Below, one piece after another: positions 43,522 through 53,296 of a stretch of 64,000 bases of DNA; within the stretch, counting starts at the first letter, position 1; each line of letters opens with the position of its first letter. The stretch spans positions 209,476 to 273,475 of the forward strand of contig CAYRYD010000002.1 in NCBI GenBank assembly GCA_964428345.1. The letters are read 5' to 3'. Below the pieces are notes generated by a model, which was given only the letters and a program-made list of their open reading frames with translations, did no database searches and was not told where the DNA came from. The position numbers and the translations under genes were made by a program. This DNA comes from JABDMH01 sp964428345 (lineage in GTDB: Bacteria; Bacteroidota; Bacteroidia; Chitinophagales; Saprospiraceae).

Positions 43522-45917
43522 AAAATTACTGAGCATCCGATCGGTGAGCCATCGGGTAATGGTGGCGCGGGGGTAACCTCATAAGCGCCCGGGTGATCCA
43601 GAAAGTGGTTGATCCGGGCCAACAACGCCAGATTATGTGGCGTATTCGAATCCTGCAAGGAGGCTTGAAATTCCATTAGTTTATACCTGGCCACTCCGCC
43701 AACCTGATGGTGGCCGGACTGATCGCCCGCCAGCCGGATCAATTGATTGATAAAAACAGACTGCACTACTTCAGCCACCGTTCCTGCCAGCCCCGAATGC
43801 CCACTTATCGATAGTCTGATTGCATCCGAAATCCTGTCCAGGTAGTCTACTGTTGTTATATATTTGGAATTTCTTGCGTTTTGTTCCAGGATCCGGCTCA
43901 TTCGCTGAGGGTCGAGCATCAATTCCAGAGTCCGGGCAGCCGAAGCTTCCGCTGCTCCAATCGGATCAAAGGTGATTCCGGTACGAATTTTAAATAACTC
44001 CCGATCTCTCTCATAACCGATGGGCACCGGCGATATTTGTGCTATTATGGATTCGGGTAGTGTCAGAAATGCCGGATCCAGGGTTTTAAGGAGTGCATCG
44101 ATTGCTGCATCCTGCATGCCGGGATCCACCATTTTGGTCAGTTCATCCGCCTGCCCCTTGACGGCATAAGTATAGTCAACGCCCCCGATTAGTTTGGACA
44201 CTGCTTCTCCCTGATAACGATGGCTGAGATAGAGTGGAACCAGGATACGTTCCAGCTCAGCCAGGGGTGTTCCCATCGGGAGATTATCACGACCAAATTG
44301 TGCCAATGCACGGGACCGTACCTGAATGATGCGCTCCAGTTCTTCAACCGGAGAAGCACCATTGTCCCACAAATGGCCGTGAGGGTGCGCACCGGATACC
44401 GGACGGGCATCCTGATCGGAGATGTACCTCAGTCTTTGTTCGTCATTCTCCCTTAAAATCGTTGCCAGTGCTTTTGCTTCATCGAGGTGATCCGGAAAAT
44501 CCTGATAGCCATAGATGATGGTTCGGATATCCCATTCCCCAATACCGGTATCGTATGCATCAGAAAAATCGGTCTTCCCGCTTTCATCTATTTGAATATC
44601 TGGATGGGGATAATCCATCACCGAAGCCCGGTCGTTGGTCGAGGCAGCAAAATTATGAGCAATACCCAAGGTATGCCCTACCTCGTGCGCCGACAACTGT
44701 CTCAAACGGGCCAAGGCCATATCAATAAGCGGTTGGTCCGATTTACCGGTCTTGAAGGCTGCATCAAGACCCTGGGCGATCAGATAATCTTGTCTGACCC
44801 GCAATGATCCCAGCGACACATGCCCTTTGATGATCTCGCCGGTACGGGGGTCTACGACGGAAGACCCGTATGACCATCCCCGGGTCGAACGATGCACCCA
44901 CTGAATCAGATTATAACGCACATCCATTGGGTCAGCATCTGCCGGCATCTCCCTGACCAGAAAAGCATCCCGGTAACCGGCTGCCTCGAAAGCCCGATTC
45001 CACCAGGATGCTCCCTCGATCAGAGCAGATTTGACTGGTTCTGGAGTACCTGCATCCACATAGTAAACAATAGGCTCGATCGCTTCGCTGATGTTTGCGG
45101 CAGGGTCTTTTTTCTGCAACCGGTGCCGGGTAATAAACCGCTTCTGTATTGGCTCGTTGATGGCGGATGCATAGTCAAAGTAGACCATCGGAAAATACCC
45201 GCAGCGTGGGTCAAAAACTCTTGGCTCATAACCGGAATCCGGCAATTCTATGAATGAATGGTGCTGTCTGACCGTAACCGCATCGGGACTGGGGGTCACC
45301 GTTCGGATCAGATGACCTTTGGGTTCACCGGTGAGGGTAATGGTTGCTTCAAATTCGGTGTTCCGGGGAAAATTTTTTGTTCTGTCCAGATAAACTGCGC
45401 TACGGCTTTCATCCAGACGATAAGATCCCTGTCCGGAGGTAGCCAGTCGCTGACCGATCCCATGGGCATCCCGCACGACAAAATTGGTGGCATCCACCAA
45501 CTCACCCTGATCCGTTTTCTGAACAACGGTGAATCCCCACAATACCGATTCGGCAAAAGCTTCTTCAACTGCCCTTTGTTCGAGGTGATTATCACTGTCA
45601 GCCCGGTAATTCAGGTTTCTGGCCTTGAGCAAGATCTTATTGCCTGCTTTAGTGAAAGTCACGACATGTTCCGACCCCAGTTGACCACGGTCCAGACCAA
45701 TATCATTGGATCCGATCCCTGCGGCCAATCCGGTGTTGTAAAGAAATTCCCGGTCAAAGTGCCGGATATCCAGATAGATCTTCCCCATTGCGTCATCCCA
45801 GTAGAAATCGATAAAACCGGGATAATGCCGGAGCTTACTGAGATCAACTTCTGACTGAGCGAATGCCAGTCCATTGGAAAAGTGGAGAATGAGGAAAAGA
45901 AGGAATGCTTTGTTCAT
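43518..45917 (-). CDS. Secreted zinc metalloprotease with HExxHxxGxxH motif
   Basis: A 799-residue exported protein with a signal peptide (about 1-20, ending GLAFAQ). An N-terminal beta-rich region (about 25-270) resembles DUF5117, found ahead of the catalytic domain in this family. The zinc site is HEVGHTLGIAH at residues 411-421, followed by a Met-turn candidate (SVMDYPHP). The metzincin-like core is followed by a DUF4953-like C-terminal region. Substrates are unknown. It is convergent with the DCC gene, and the two stops overlap. Confidence 0.88.
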   Translation of the reverse strand: MNKAFLLFLILHFSNGLAFAQSEVDLSKLRHYPGFIDFYWDDAMGKIYLDIRHFDREFLYNTGLAAGIGSNDIGLDRGQLGSEHVVTFTKAGNKILLKARNLNYRADSDNHLEQRAVEEAFAESVLWGFTVVQKTDQGELVDATNFVVRDAHGIGQRLATSGQGSYRLDESRSAVYLDRTKNFPRNTEFEATITLTGEPKGHLIRTVTPSPDAVTVRQHHSFIELPDSGYEPRVFDPRCGYFPMVYFDYASAINEPIQKRFITRHRLQKKDPAANISEAIEPIVYYVDAGTPEPVKSALIEGASWWNRAFEAAGYRDAFLVREMPADADPMDVRYNLIQWVHRSTRGWSYGSSVVDPRTGEIIKGHVSLGSLRVRQDYLIAQGLDAAFKTGKSDQPLIDMALARLRQLSAHEVGHTLGIAHNFAASTNDRASVMDYPHPDIQIDESGKTDFSDAYDTGIGEWDIRTIIYGYQDFPDHLDEAKALATILRENDEQRLRYISDQDARPVSGAHPHGHLWDNGASPVEELERIIQVRSRALAQFGRDNLPMGTPLAELERILVPLYLSHRYQGEAVSKLIGGVDYTYAVKGQADELTKMVDPGMQDAAIDALLKTLDPAFLTLPESIIAQISPVPIGYERDRELFKIRTGITFDPIGAAEASAARTLELMLDPQRMSRILEQNARNSKYITTVDYLDRISDAIRLSISGHSGLAGTVAEVVQSVFINQLIRLAGDQSGHHQVGGVARYKLMEFQASLQDSNTPHNLALLARINHFLDHPGAYEVTPAPPLPDGSPIGCSVIF

Positions 45918-46009
45918 AGTGATCGATTGTGGCTCTTACGTATGCCTGCAAATTAATAAAATAGGAGCATTACCCTTCGCGTGTCATCAACCGTCAATCC
46001 CAGCAAGAA

Positions 46010-49000
46010 CTAAAAATCGAAATGCAACTGAATGGCCTCTTCTCCAAATAAGAAAGTAGCCCGATCAGCGTCCTCTTCTTCTTTCATGACTTCGGGAGGG
46101 AGCACAAAATCATTCTTTACGAAGGAGCACCAGGTGCATTCCGGCCTGCCACAATCGACATCGAACTCGTGATTTTTTATTTTTCCATAGGAATCGACCA
46201 TTTGTTGGGATACCTTATCAACTTCACCCTGACTGATCAGAAAGTTACGATCTTCAAAATTCCCGTACTTGTCGGGTTCCACAAAACTCATGACACCCTC
46301 ATCCAATCGCAGGGCCGGATCACCTGCCTCCTCAAGAAGAATTTTATAGAAGACGACCTGACGCCAGTAGTCTCCACCCTTGTCATCCAGATTGGTAGCA
46401 ACTTTGAGTTTGTTGCTTTTGTTTCGATCATTGTCGACATTGCCGGTCTTAAAATCAACCACCCGTACCCGGCCATCTTTACCTCTGATGAGCAAATCAA
46501 GCCGGCCGGTAATCGGCACTCCCTCATGGGTTACCTGGCCGATACTTTTTTCGGTAATAATCTGCTCCGCTTCCTGCCAGACCATCAATTTATCTGCAAC
46601 GTAATCAGGTAGTATTTCGCGACCGTGGGCCCGGTAATTTTCATATTGCTTTGGAGTGAAAAAAGGCTGAAACTTCCGGAGGGCCTGCTCAAAAAAATCG
46701 GCCACGGCTTGTGGCGTACTGACAAGACCTTCTTTCAGTTTGTTCAGAAATACTCTCAACGCCTCATGCACAGCACTGCCAAATCCGAGGTATTGGTTAC
46801 CGGCCCGGGGTACTCCCAGAATATGTTCAAAATAAAAGGAACGTGGACATTCGAGATATAGATTCAGGGCAGTAGGCGACAGGATAAACCTTTCCAGTTT
46901 CTTGTCGATCAGTTCGTGATCAAGCAGGGGAAGGGGCTGATCCCTGTTGTCCAGCAGTGCCTGATAGAATTCGACCGTCTCCTGTGGCAGGGTTTGCTGC
47001 TCAATAAATTTGGTATGACCGCTCATACATTCTGTAATGAATTGCGAATGTTCTACTGGCATGCCATTTAGATTTTCGGCAGCAAAGGACATCGTCAGAT
47101 TTTCCTTTGCCCTGGTCATCGCAACATAAAACAATCGGCGTTCATCCCGTTCATCAGCCTCCTCACTGGGATCCTGCAAATTGGAAGGCAGCGTAAATCC
47201 CAGATTTCTTCCCCGGAGTTTTTCCCAGTTCCGGCGATCGCACCCAATGATAAAAACATGCCTGAATTCCAGTCCTTTCGCTCCGTGAGCCGTCAGAAAG
47301 TTGATTCCATCCTTGTTTCGGATGAGGCTTTGCATGGGCAATGGTATGCCGATGTCTCTCATTTGGCTGAGGGTAGACAACAGAGTTTCCAGATCGATTG
47401 CCGGGTTACGGTGACTTTCGGCTTTGAGGTAATTAAAAAAGGTCGCTATCACCTGCATCCGGTAGGTTCGCAATTCCCCACTCATAATATCGCTCAGGAT
47501 GTGACCCTCTTTCAGCAGGTATTCGAAAAATGCCTGAAGGGTCACATGAGGGATGCGTTGGATCCATCGGTCGATCATCTCGCAGAAGGTCAGGATACCG
47601 TCAAGGTTTACGAGATTCAATGTTTCGAGCAGCTCCCGGTCTTTAATGGTCTGCCGCAGCGAAATCGGAGCTCTGGAATCCCGCCAACAATAATGGGCGA
47701 GGCGAGCCAGATCTGTCGGTGCAAGGTTGAAAAAACGGTAGTGCATGATCCGGAAAAGCAGGTGATCCTGTGCTCCGGGATGCTCTGATTCCTGGTAAAC
47801 AAAGGTCAGCATGTTTTCAATGTTAATAATCAGCGGATCATCCAGGATATTGACCCGGTGCTTCACATCGACCGGGATGTTGCGGTAGGTCAGGGCTTTG
47901 ATCAGATTAGTGGCTTGTGCATGCCGCCGGTAGATCACGGCGATCTCATGCAGGGCTTCACCTTCTTCTTTTAATTTTCGCAAAACCTGAAATACGGCCG
48001 TCTCCTCCTGTGCAATATTGGGATATTCAATCACCTTAGGTACCGGGCCCTGAGCCAATGCCGGCTGAGCCCGGAGGATCTTATCAATGCCGGGTACCTG
48101 ATCTCCCAGACGCTCTTCATTATTGCTGATGAGATTCATGGCGACATCCAGGATAGGTTGGGTAGACCGGTAGTTTTCTTTCAGAACAATGATTTGGGGT
48201 TTATACTCCAGATAAAGCTCCCTGAGGTTGGTGATATTGGCTCCCTGAAAACGAAAGATGGCCTGATCTTCATCACCCACCACAAAAAGGTTGGGTTTTT
48301 CCCAGTAATCAGCCAGTAGCTGGATAATTTGATTTTGGGATCCGTTGGTATCCTGATACTCATCAACCAACAAATAGAGGAACTTTTCCTGGTAAGAGGC
48401 CAGTAGTAAATCATCCTCTTTAAAAGCCCTGACCACCCAGTGAATCATATCGTCAAAGTCATACCGGCCGACTTCCCGCATTTTTTGCTGGAAAGGCTGG
48501 AAAAGTCGGGTAGCTTCCCGCAACAATTCCAGGTTTCGTATTACATCATAGTACTTTTTCTTGGGGTCACCAGCCTTATTGTTCTTGCTGTTGATCAGGT
48601 AAAAGTAGTCCTTGTTGGTTTTGTCCCGTTCGATCAAATTGATTTCCCGATCGATCTTGTCATAGATCATTTCCGGTGTCCAAAACTCCTTCTTGATGGT
48701 AGAGAAAAGCCTGTCCAAACGCTGCACTTCGTAGTAATGCGATCCCCGTAATCTTCGCAACGGATTGTTATACGCCAACTGATCAATCAGATCCCGGTAC
48801 ATGCGGGCTTTTTCAAGTTCCGAGATATGCATCAGGTCGGCATAACCGGAAAAAATCTCCTGATTATCCTGGATGATCTGGTTGCAGAATGAATGAAAAG
48901 TATGGACCTGTATCTTATAGGCATCGGTACCAATATATTCCAGCAGGCGTTTCCGCATAGCAATTGCTCCCGCGTCAGTATAAGTCAGGCAGAGGATATT

Positions 49001-49201
49001 TTGAGGCTGGGTATCGGTTTGGAGCAGGATATTGCCAATCCGCAGAGCGAGGATCTGGGTTTTTCCAGTTCCGGGACCAGCCACGACCAGTACTGGTCCA
49101 TCGATAAGGTCGACCGCCTTTCGTTGTTCAGGATTTAACGCGGCATATGCTCTTGCAAACAAGTCATTGGTCTTTGGCCTGATCTGATGATTTTCTGTCA
49201 T
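46010..49201 (-). CDS. UvrD-type helicase fused to an Fe-S PD-(D/E)XK nuclease
   Basis: A 1063-residue ATP-dependent DNA helicase-nuclease. The first part (about 15-700) is a UvrD/Rep helicase with Walker A VAGPGTGKTQ, YQDTNGSQNQI (DExx-like box), GDEDQAIFRFQGA and a late ARxE-type block (VAMTRAKENL). The C-terminal nuclease (about 775-1040) has ITGRLDLL and VRVVDFKTGN, giving D and D-x-K. Four Cys (C785, C1017, C1022, C1025) match the 4Fe-4S arrangement of AddB, Cas4 and Dna2 nucleases. It probably acts in double-strand break processing. No partner AddB-like gene is adjacent. Confidence 0.93.
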   Translation of the reverse strand: MTENHQIRPKTNDLFARAYAALNPEQRKAVDLIDGPVLVVAGPGTGKTQILALRIGNILLQTDTQPQNILCLTYTDAGAIAMRKRLLEYIGTDAYKIQVHTFHSFCNQIIQDNQEIFSGYADLMHISELEKARMYRDLIDQLAYNNPLRRLRGSHYYEVQRLDRLFSTIKKEFWTPEMIYDKIDREINLIERDKTNKDYFYLINSKNNKAGDPKKKYYDVIRNLELLREATRLFQPFQQKMREVGRYDFDDMIHWVVRAFKEDDLLLASYQEKFLYLLVDEYQDTNGSQNQIIQLLADYWEKPNLFVVGDEDQAIFRFQGANITNLRELYLEYKPQIIVLKENYRSTQPILDVAMNLISNNEERLGDQVPGIDKILRAQPALAQGPVPKVIEYPNIAQEETAVFQVLRKLKEEGEALHEIAVIYRRHAQATNLIKALTYRNIPVDVKHRVNILDDPLIINIENMLTFVYQESEHPGAQDHLLFRIMHYRFFNLAPTDLARLAHYCWRDSRAPISLRQTIKDRELLETLNLVNLDGILTFCEMIDRWIQRIPHVTLQAFFEYLLKEGHILSDIMSGELRTYRMQVIATFFNYLKAESHRNPAIDLETLLSTLSQMRDIGIPLPMQSLIRNKDGINFLTAHGAKGLEFRHVFIIGCDRRNWEKLRGRNLGFTLPSNLQDPSEEADERDERRLFYVAMTRAKENLTMSFAAENLNGMPVEHSQFITECMSGHTKFIEQQTLPQETVEFYQALLDNRDQPLPLLDHELIDKKLERFILSPTALNLYLECPRSFYFEHILGVPRAGNQYLGFGSAVHEALRVFLNKLKEGLVSTPQAVADFFEQALRKFQPFFTPKQYENYRAHGREILPDYVADKLMVWQEAEQIITEKSIGQVTHEGVPITGRLDLLIRGKDGRVRVVDFKTGNVDNDRNKSNKLKVATNLDDKGGDYWRQVVFYKILLEEAGDPALRLDEGVMSFVEPDKYGNFEDRNFLISQGEVDKVSQQMVDSYGKIKNHEFDVDCGRPECTWCSFVKNDFVLPPEVMKEEEDADRATFLFGEEAIQLHFDF

Positions 49202-49206
49202 ATGTC

Positions 49207-49214
49207 CAAAGGTA
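49207..49214 (-). promoter_or_regulatory. -7 box (TACCTTTG) of the helicase-nuclease gene
   Basis: Exact TAnnTTTG match on the minus strand only 5 bp before the ATG at 49201. If used, the mRNA would be leaderless or the true start lies further downstream. No clear -33 TTG. Confidence 0.45.
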
Positions 49215-49278
49215 GTTAACTCATTGCATTTGTCGGACTTCCTGCCTTAATCCACATAATATCGCATAGGTAGAAATG

Positions 49279-49310
49279 AAAACGCCTGCCAAAACTGGAT
49301 CTGGCAGGCG
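49279..49310 (-). terminator. Rho-independent terminator after degP
   Basis: CGCCTGCCA and TGGCAGGCG form a perfect 9-bp stem around a 10-nt loop, followed by four T on the minus strand. It lies 60 bp after the degP stop. Confidence 0.7.
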
Positions 49311-49369
49311 AATCAAAACAAAACGAAAAACCAACTTAAACCTTTGTATTTTTTACTTCATTAATCTTA

Positions 49370-50509
49370 TTACGCTTTTAACTGAACAGATATTTTCTCG
49401 GTTTTGCCATTTCTTATCAGGGTGATCTCAACTACATCACCGATTTTATGACTCCCGATGATCTTAACCAGATCTTCGGCAGAAAGTACCTGGTCCTTAT
49501 CGACTTTAACGATCACATCACCGGGAATGATTCCGGCATACTGCGCGGCCCCGCCGTCCACCAATTCGGTCACCACTACCCCCTCATTTACTCCGAGATC
49601 CCGGTTATCATATTCTTCATAGTCGGGAATGGAAGCTACATAAATGCCCAAGGTGACCCTGGGCCCTCCGAAATCAATAATGTTGTTGACCACCGGTTCA
49701 ACCATTTTCGATGGTATGGCGAAAGAATACCCGGCATAGTAGCCGGTGGCCGTAGCAATGGCCGTATTGATACCGATCAGTTTACCTTCGGCATTCACCA
49801 GAGCGCCGCCGCTATTGCCAGGATTTACCACTGCATCGGTCTGGATAAAGTCCTCGATGGCATCATTGCGTCTGATGATCTTATTGCGTCCTTTGGCACT
49901 GACAATCCCGGCTGTAACAGTTGAAGTCAGATCAAATGGATTACCCACGGCCAGTACCCACTCCCCCACTTTCACTTCATCCGAATTTGCAAACTGCAGA
50001 AACGGAAGGTCGTGGGCATCGATTTTTAAAACAGCCAGATCCGTTCGAGGGTCGGTGCCCACCATTTTGGCGGTAAACTTTCGATCGTCATGTAGGGTCA
50101 CCTGAAACTCATCGGTCATTTCAATCACATGATTATTGGTAACGATATAGCCGTCTTCTGAAATGATCACCCCCGAACCTTTGCCTTCCCGGCCTCTGGG
50201 AGTTCCAAAAAAATCATCCCCGAAAAAAAAGCTGAACGGATCTCTTCTGTTTTCGTCCCGCAATCTGTTCTGAGTGAGACTCGCACTTTCCTTCACACTG
50301 ATATGTACGACTGCCGGCATCGCCTTGTCAGCTGATTCGATAAAATCGTTGGGTACGTTCTCATAATACGGAGCAGATTTTGCAGAGGTCAAATGGACAT
50401 TGTCGGAAGTACGGTTGTGAACTGAGTAATGTCCGATCGATAAAAGTCCGATTAAAACTACAAGACCACCTGCCGAACCTGCCGCAATCAGCGAAAAGAT
50501 TTTCTTCAT
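49370..50509 (-). CDS. DegP/HtrA-type periplasmic serine protease
   Basis: A 379-residue trypsin-like protease/chaperone of the envelope. A membrane or signal helix spans about 5-25. The catalytic triad is H127 (TNNHVIE), D157 (RTDLAVL) and S233 (NPGNSGGALV). A single PDZ domain covers about 285-375 (GVVVTELVDGGAAQYAGI). The second PDZ of E. coli DegP is lacking, so it is closer to DegS or one-PDZ HtrA types. A Phe-rich segment (FSFFFGDDFFG, about 92-101) matches the LA loop. Confidence 0.94.
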   Translation of the reverse strand: MKKIFSLIAAGSAGGLVVLIGLLSIGHYSVHNRTSDNVHLTSAKSAPYYENVPNDFIESADKAMPAVVHISVKESASLTQNRLRDENRRDPFSFFFGDDFFGTPRGREGKGSGVIISEDGYIVTNNHVIEMTDEFQVTLHDDRKFTAKMVGTDPRTDLAVLKIDAHDLPFLQFANSDEVKVGEWVLAVGNPFDLTSTVTAGIVSAKGRNKIIRRNDAIEDFIQTDAVVNPGNSGGALVNAEGKLIGINTAIATATGYYAGYSFAIPSKMVEPVVNNIIDFGGPRVTLGIYVASIPDYEEYDNRDLGVNEGVVVTELVDGGAAQYAGIIPGDVIVKVDKDQVLSAEDLVKIIGSHKIGDVVEITLIRNGKTEKISVQLKA

Positions 50510-50632
50510 GGGTTTATCGTGATGCTGTTTTCGTTGATAAAGACTAAACGACTGCCGGAAACCGGAGTTTTCGGCAAAATTTAATTTAACATATTATTAA
50601 CTGCACTGCAATTAAAGTTTATATTTTGTTAC

Positions 50633-51430
50633 ATGCTTATTGTATTTATCACTGATCTCCATACGGGAAATGAAGGTGAGACTGCCCTTGGTATCGATCT
50701 TCGACTAAATTTTCTGGATATTTTAGACGCCGTTGAGCAGCATCCGTACGACTTTTTGGTTATCGGCGGCGATTTATGCATCAGGGAAGGTGACAGGGAA
50801 ATCTACCAATGGCAGAAAACTCATCTCGATGCTTTGGACAAACCTTACTATATCATCGCCGGCAATCACGACGATCAGGAGATATTAAATCAGGTTTTCC
50901 CAAATCTACCCTGTGCCAAAGGGCAGGAAATCTACTATGACCTTACCATCGAAAATCAGCCTCTTTTGTTTTTGGACACCGCCCGGGGATTTACCTCGGG
51001 AACTCAGAAGTCCTGGTTAAGAAACCGGTTACTAAAATACCAGGACCGGCAGGTCATTGTTTTCATGCATCACCCTCCTAAATTGATGGGAGTTCCCCAT
51101 ATGGATCAGAAACATGCGCTTCAGGACCGGGATGCTATACTGGGTATCTTCCGGGAAACAACCAACCAGAAGCACATTTTTTGTGGCCACTATCACGTGC
51201 AAAAAAGCACCTTCGTGCAGCAGGTAGCCATTCACGTCACGCCCTCTTTATTCTTTCAGATCGATCAGTTCCGGGAAGATTTTGCTGTAGATCACCGTAG
51301 CATTGCCTACCGGATCATCCAGATCAGTGACGAGGAGATTTCCACCAGTTTACATTTTTTGGCCGGCAATCAGCATCCGGAGACTTTTCAGTTGTTTTCC
51401 GGATCCCGGGAGAGAAATGACAATGAATAA
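50633..51430 (+). CDS. Metallophosphoesterase, CpdA-like
   Basis: A calcineurin-like phosphoesterase of 265 residues, probably acting on cyclic nucleotides. Metal-binding motifs are in order: ITDLHTGNEG (D-x-H), GGDLC, GNHDD, FMHHPP and CGHYH. The GNHDD and HHPP pattern resembles CpdA (3',5'-cAMP phosphodiesterase); the substrate is not proven. Its last 43 bp overlap the 3' end of the convergent hypothetical gene at 51388. Confidence 0.86.
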   Translation: MLIVFITDLHTGNEGETALGIDLRLNFLDILDAVEQHPYDFLVIGGDLCIREGDREIYQWQKTHLDALDKPYYIIAGNHDDQEILNQVFPNLPCAKGQEIYYDLTIENQPLLFLDTARGFTSGTQKSWLRNRLLKYQDRQVIVFMHHPPKLMGVPHMDQKHALQDRDAILGIFRETTNQKHIFCGHYHVQKSTFVQQVAIHVTPSLFFQIDQFREDFAVDHRSIAYRIIQISDEEISTSLHFLAGNQHPETFQLFSGSRERNDNE

Positions 51431-51957
51431 AGGCGACGGTCTTTTTCCTCATTGTGCTGATTGAAAAACATGACCACCTGCATCAGTCCATCTCCTTCAC
51501 GAAACAGGGTCACCAGACGTCCGTAATATTTCTCCGTAATTGACGGTTTGGGAATGAAGTCAGCCCAGGCAGCCCAGTCAGCCTGGAAATAATCCCTGGC
51601 CTGGTCCGGAGTGAAAATATTCACCCGGATATCTGCCCGGTCATCGTTTATGGCCAGGGTACTGGCACTGGTCAGACAGGTGATATGAGGAATATTGGCC
51701 TGATACCCGGGCTGAAGGTCGAACCGAAGCTCAAAGTCCTTTTCTTCGGACTGCAGAGCCAGGTCATACTTTAAGCCTGGTTCGCCACGCAACATTCTTA
51801 TCTTGTACCAGCCCTCTACCGGTGCGATGAAACTGGCCTGACATTTCTTCAACTCCCGGGTAAAATGCTGGGTATACTGCATCTGCGCAAAGCCTGACTG
51901 ACTGAACACGATCAGAAGAAAAGTCATTTTACCAAGGGCGGCGATTTTGATTTTCAT
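51388..51957 (-). CDS. Hypothetical secreted protein
   Basis: I do not recognise this protein. From the ATG at 51957 it has 189 residues with a signal peptide (about 1-25, ending SQSGFAQ). The mature part is beta/alpha mixed with aromatic-rich stretches. An in-frame ATG at 52017 would add 20 residues without signal character and run into the SRAP start. It overlaps the convergent phosphoesterase by 43 bp and is divergent from the SRAP gene. Confidence 0.7.
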   Translation of the reverse strand: MKIKIAALGKMTFLLIVFSQSGFAQMQYTQHFTRELKKCQASFIAPVEGWYKIRMLRGEPGLKYDLALQSEEKDFELRFDLQPGYQANIPHITCLTSASTLAINDDRADIRVNIFTPDQARDYFQADWAAWADFIPKPSITEKYYGRLVTLFREGDGLMQVVMFFNQHNEEKDRRLYSLSFLSRDPENN

Positions 51958-51980
51958 AAATTGGCGCATTACTAATTTTG
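51946..51980 (+). promoter_or_regulatory. Promoter of the SRAP gene
   Basis: TAATTTTG (51973-51980) is an exact -7 box, with TTTG (51946-51949) 23 bp upstream. It gives a leader of only about 5 nt before the ATG at 51992. Confidence 0.55.
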
Positions 51981-51991
51981 GTATAAGCTTC

Positions 51992-52699
51992 ATGTGCGGA
52001 AGATCTTCACTAACCAAATCCGAAAAAGAATTAGAAGCAAGGTTTAAAGCTACATTTTACTCCGAAGATCTGGAGAAATACAATCCATTGCCCAATTACA
52101 ATGTCGCACCCACTCAGATCATGCCGGTCATTACCAATAAAGATCCGCAGCATTTTCTTCCTCTGCGATGGGGCCTGATACCCTTCTGGGCCAAAGATAT
52201 CCGAATTGGCTCGCAAATGATCAATGCCCGTATCGAGAGTGTACTGGAAAAATCCGCATTCAAATATGCCATGGAAAAGAGACGGTGTCTTGTTCCGATG
52301 GATGGTTATTATGAATGGAAAAAAAACGGGCGTAAAAAAGTTCCTTATCGCATCATAACGACCGATCAGGACATCTTCAGCGTGGCCGGTCTTTGGGAAA
52401 CCTGGAAGTCACCCGAAGGTCAGCTGATCCAGTCCTATACCCTGCTGACCCAGCCTCCCAGTGAAAGCATTGCCGATATTCACGACCGGATGCCGGCTAT
52501 TCTCCGTAGAGATCAGGAAGCGCACTGGCTGGCAACGGACATCTCTCCGGCAGAGGCGCTCTCCATGATCGCACCCTATCCGCCGGAAGCTTTACGGGCT
52601 TACCGGATTTCCGACCGGATTGGTAAGGTTACCGAAAACGACGCATCTCTGATCCTTGAAGTCAATGACGGGCAGAATCAAACGGATTTGTTCGATTGA
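51992..52699 (+). CDS. SOS response-associated peptidase (SRAP/YedK family)
   Basis: Forms a covalent thiazolidine link with abasic sites in single-stranded DNA and protects them during replication. The 235-residue protein starts MCGR, so the catalytic Cys2 becomes N-terminal after Met removal. Other conserved parts are NYNVAPTQ, LRWGLIPFWAKD, MINARIESV, DGYYEWKK and the active-site His in DIHDRMPAIL. The ATG at 51992 is fixed by the Cys2 requirement; the frame is open to 51947. Confidence 0.94.
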   Translation: MCGRSSLTKSEKELEARFKATFYSEDLEKYNPLPNYNVAPTQIMPVITNKDPQHFLPLRWGLIPFWAKDIRIGSQMINARIESVLEKSAFKYAMEKRRCLVPMDGYYEWKKNGRKKVPYRIITTDQDIFSVAGLWETWKSPEGQLIQSYTLLTQPPSESIADIHDRMPAILRRDQEAHWLATDISPAEALSMIAPYPPEALRAYRISDRIGKVTENDASLILEVNDGQNQTDLFD

Positions 52700-52715
52700 T
52701 TATCATAGTATCTAC

Positions 52716-52727
52716 AAACAATTGTTT
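52716..52727. repeat. 12-bp palindrome
   Basis: AAACAATTGTTT lies 16 bp after the SRAP stop. It may be an operator of the cytochrome gene or chance. Confidence 0.2.
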
Positions 52728-52840
52728 ATCAATCCGGCTGAGCAACAACAGAGTGATGAGTGACCTGGCTCAATGCATATGGCTCCGGAAATCGTTAATT
52801 TCATCCGTCAGAATGTTTAACCCCGTTAAAGATACTCATC

Positions 52841-53296
52841 ATGACAAAGCTGAGAACTATTCAAAACCTGATCAGTGCTTTATTATTTTTCCCATTATGC
52901 TGGGCTTTCACCAGTTGCGACACTGAAGGGGCTGGTTTTGCCCTGCCACCCGGTGACCTGGAAAACGGCAAAATGAATTTCGTTGGTCTTGCCTGCACCC
53001 AGTGCCACAGTGTCGCAGACATTGAATGGGAAGGCGTTGATGGCCAGGATGTGCACTTCCGGTTGGGTGGAGATGTCACCCGGGTAAAGACCTATGGTGA
53101 ACTGGTGACTTCTATCATCAATCCCACTCACCGGATCGCCCGCAATTTTCGCCGCGAAATCCCCGGGAAAGTAGCCCAGTCACCGATGGCCAATTACAAT
53201 TCGGTGATGACGGTAGAGGAATTGGTGGATCTGGTCACCTTTCTTGAAAAAGAGTATAAGATGATTCCTCCCAGTTCGTACTATCCCAATCTTTAG
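52841..53296 (+). CDS. Cytochrome c lipoprotein, single heme
   Basis: A 151-residue exported protein. A signal sequence ends in a lipobox-like FTSC (Cys26). The heme site is CTQCH, with C52, C55 and H56; Met residues in SPMANYNSVM or nearby could be the sixth ligand. Size and layout fit a small class I cytochrome c anchored in the membrane. Electron donor and acceptor are unknown. Confidence 0.85.
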   Translation: MTKLRTIQNLISALLFFPLCWAFTSCDTEGAGFALPPGDLENGKMNFVGLACTQCHSVADIEWEGVDGQDVHFRLGGDVTRVKTYGELVTSIINPTHRIARNFRREIPGKVAQSPMANYNSVMTVEELVDLVTFLEKEYKMIPPSSYYPNL

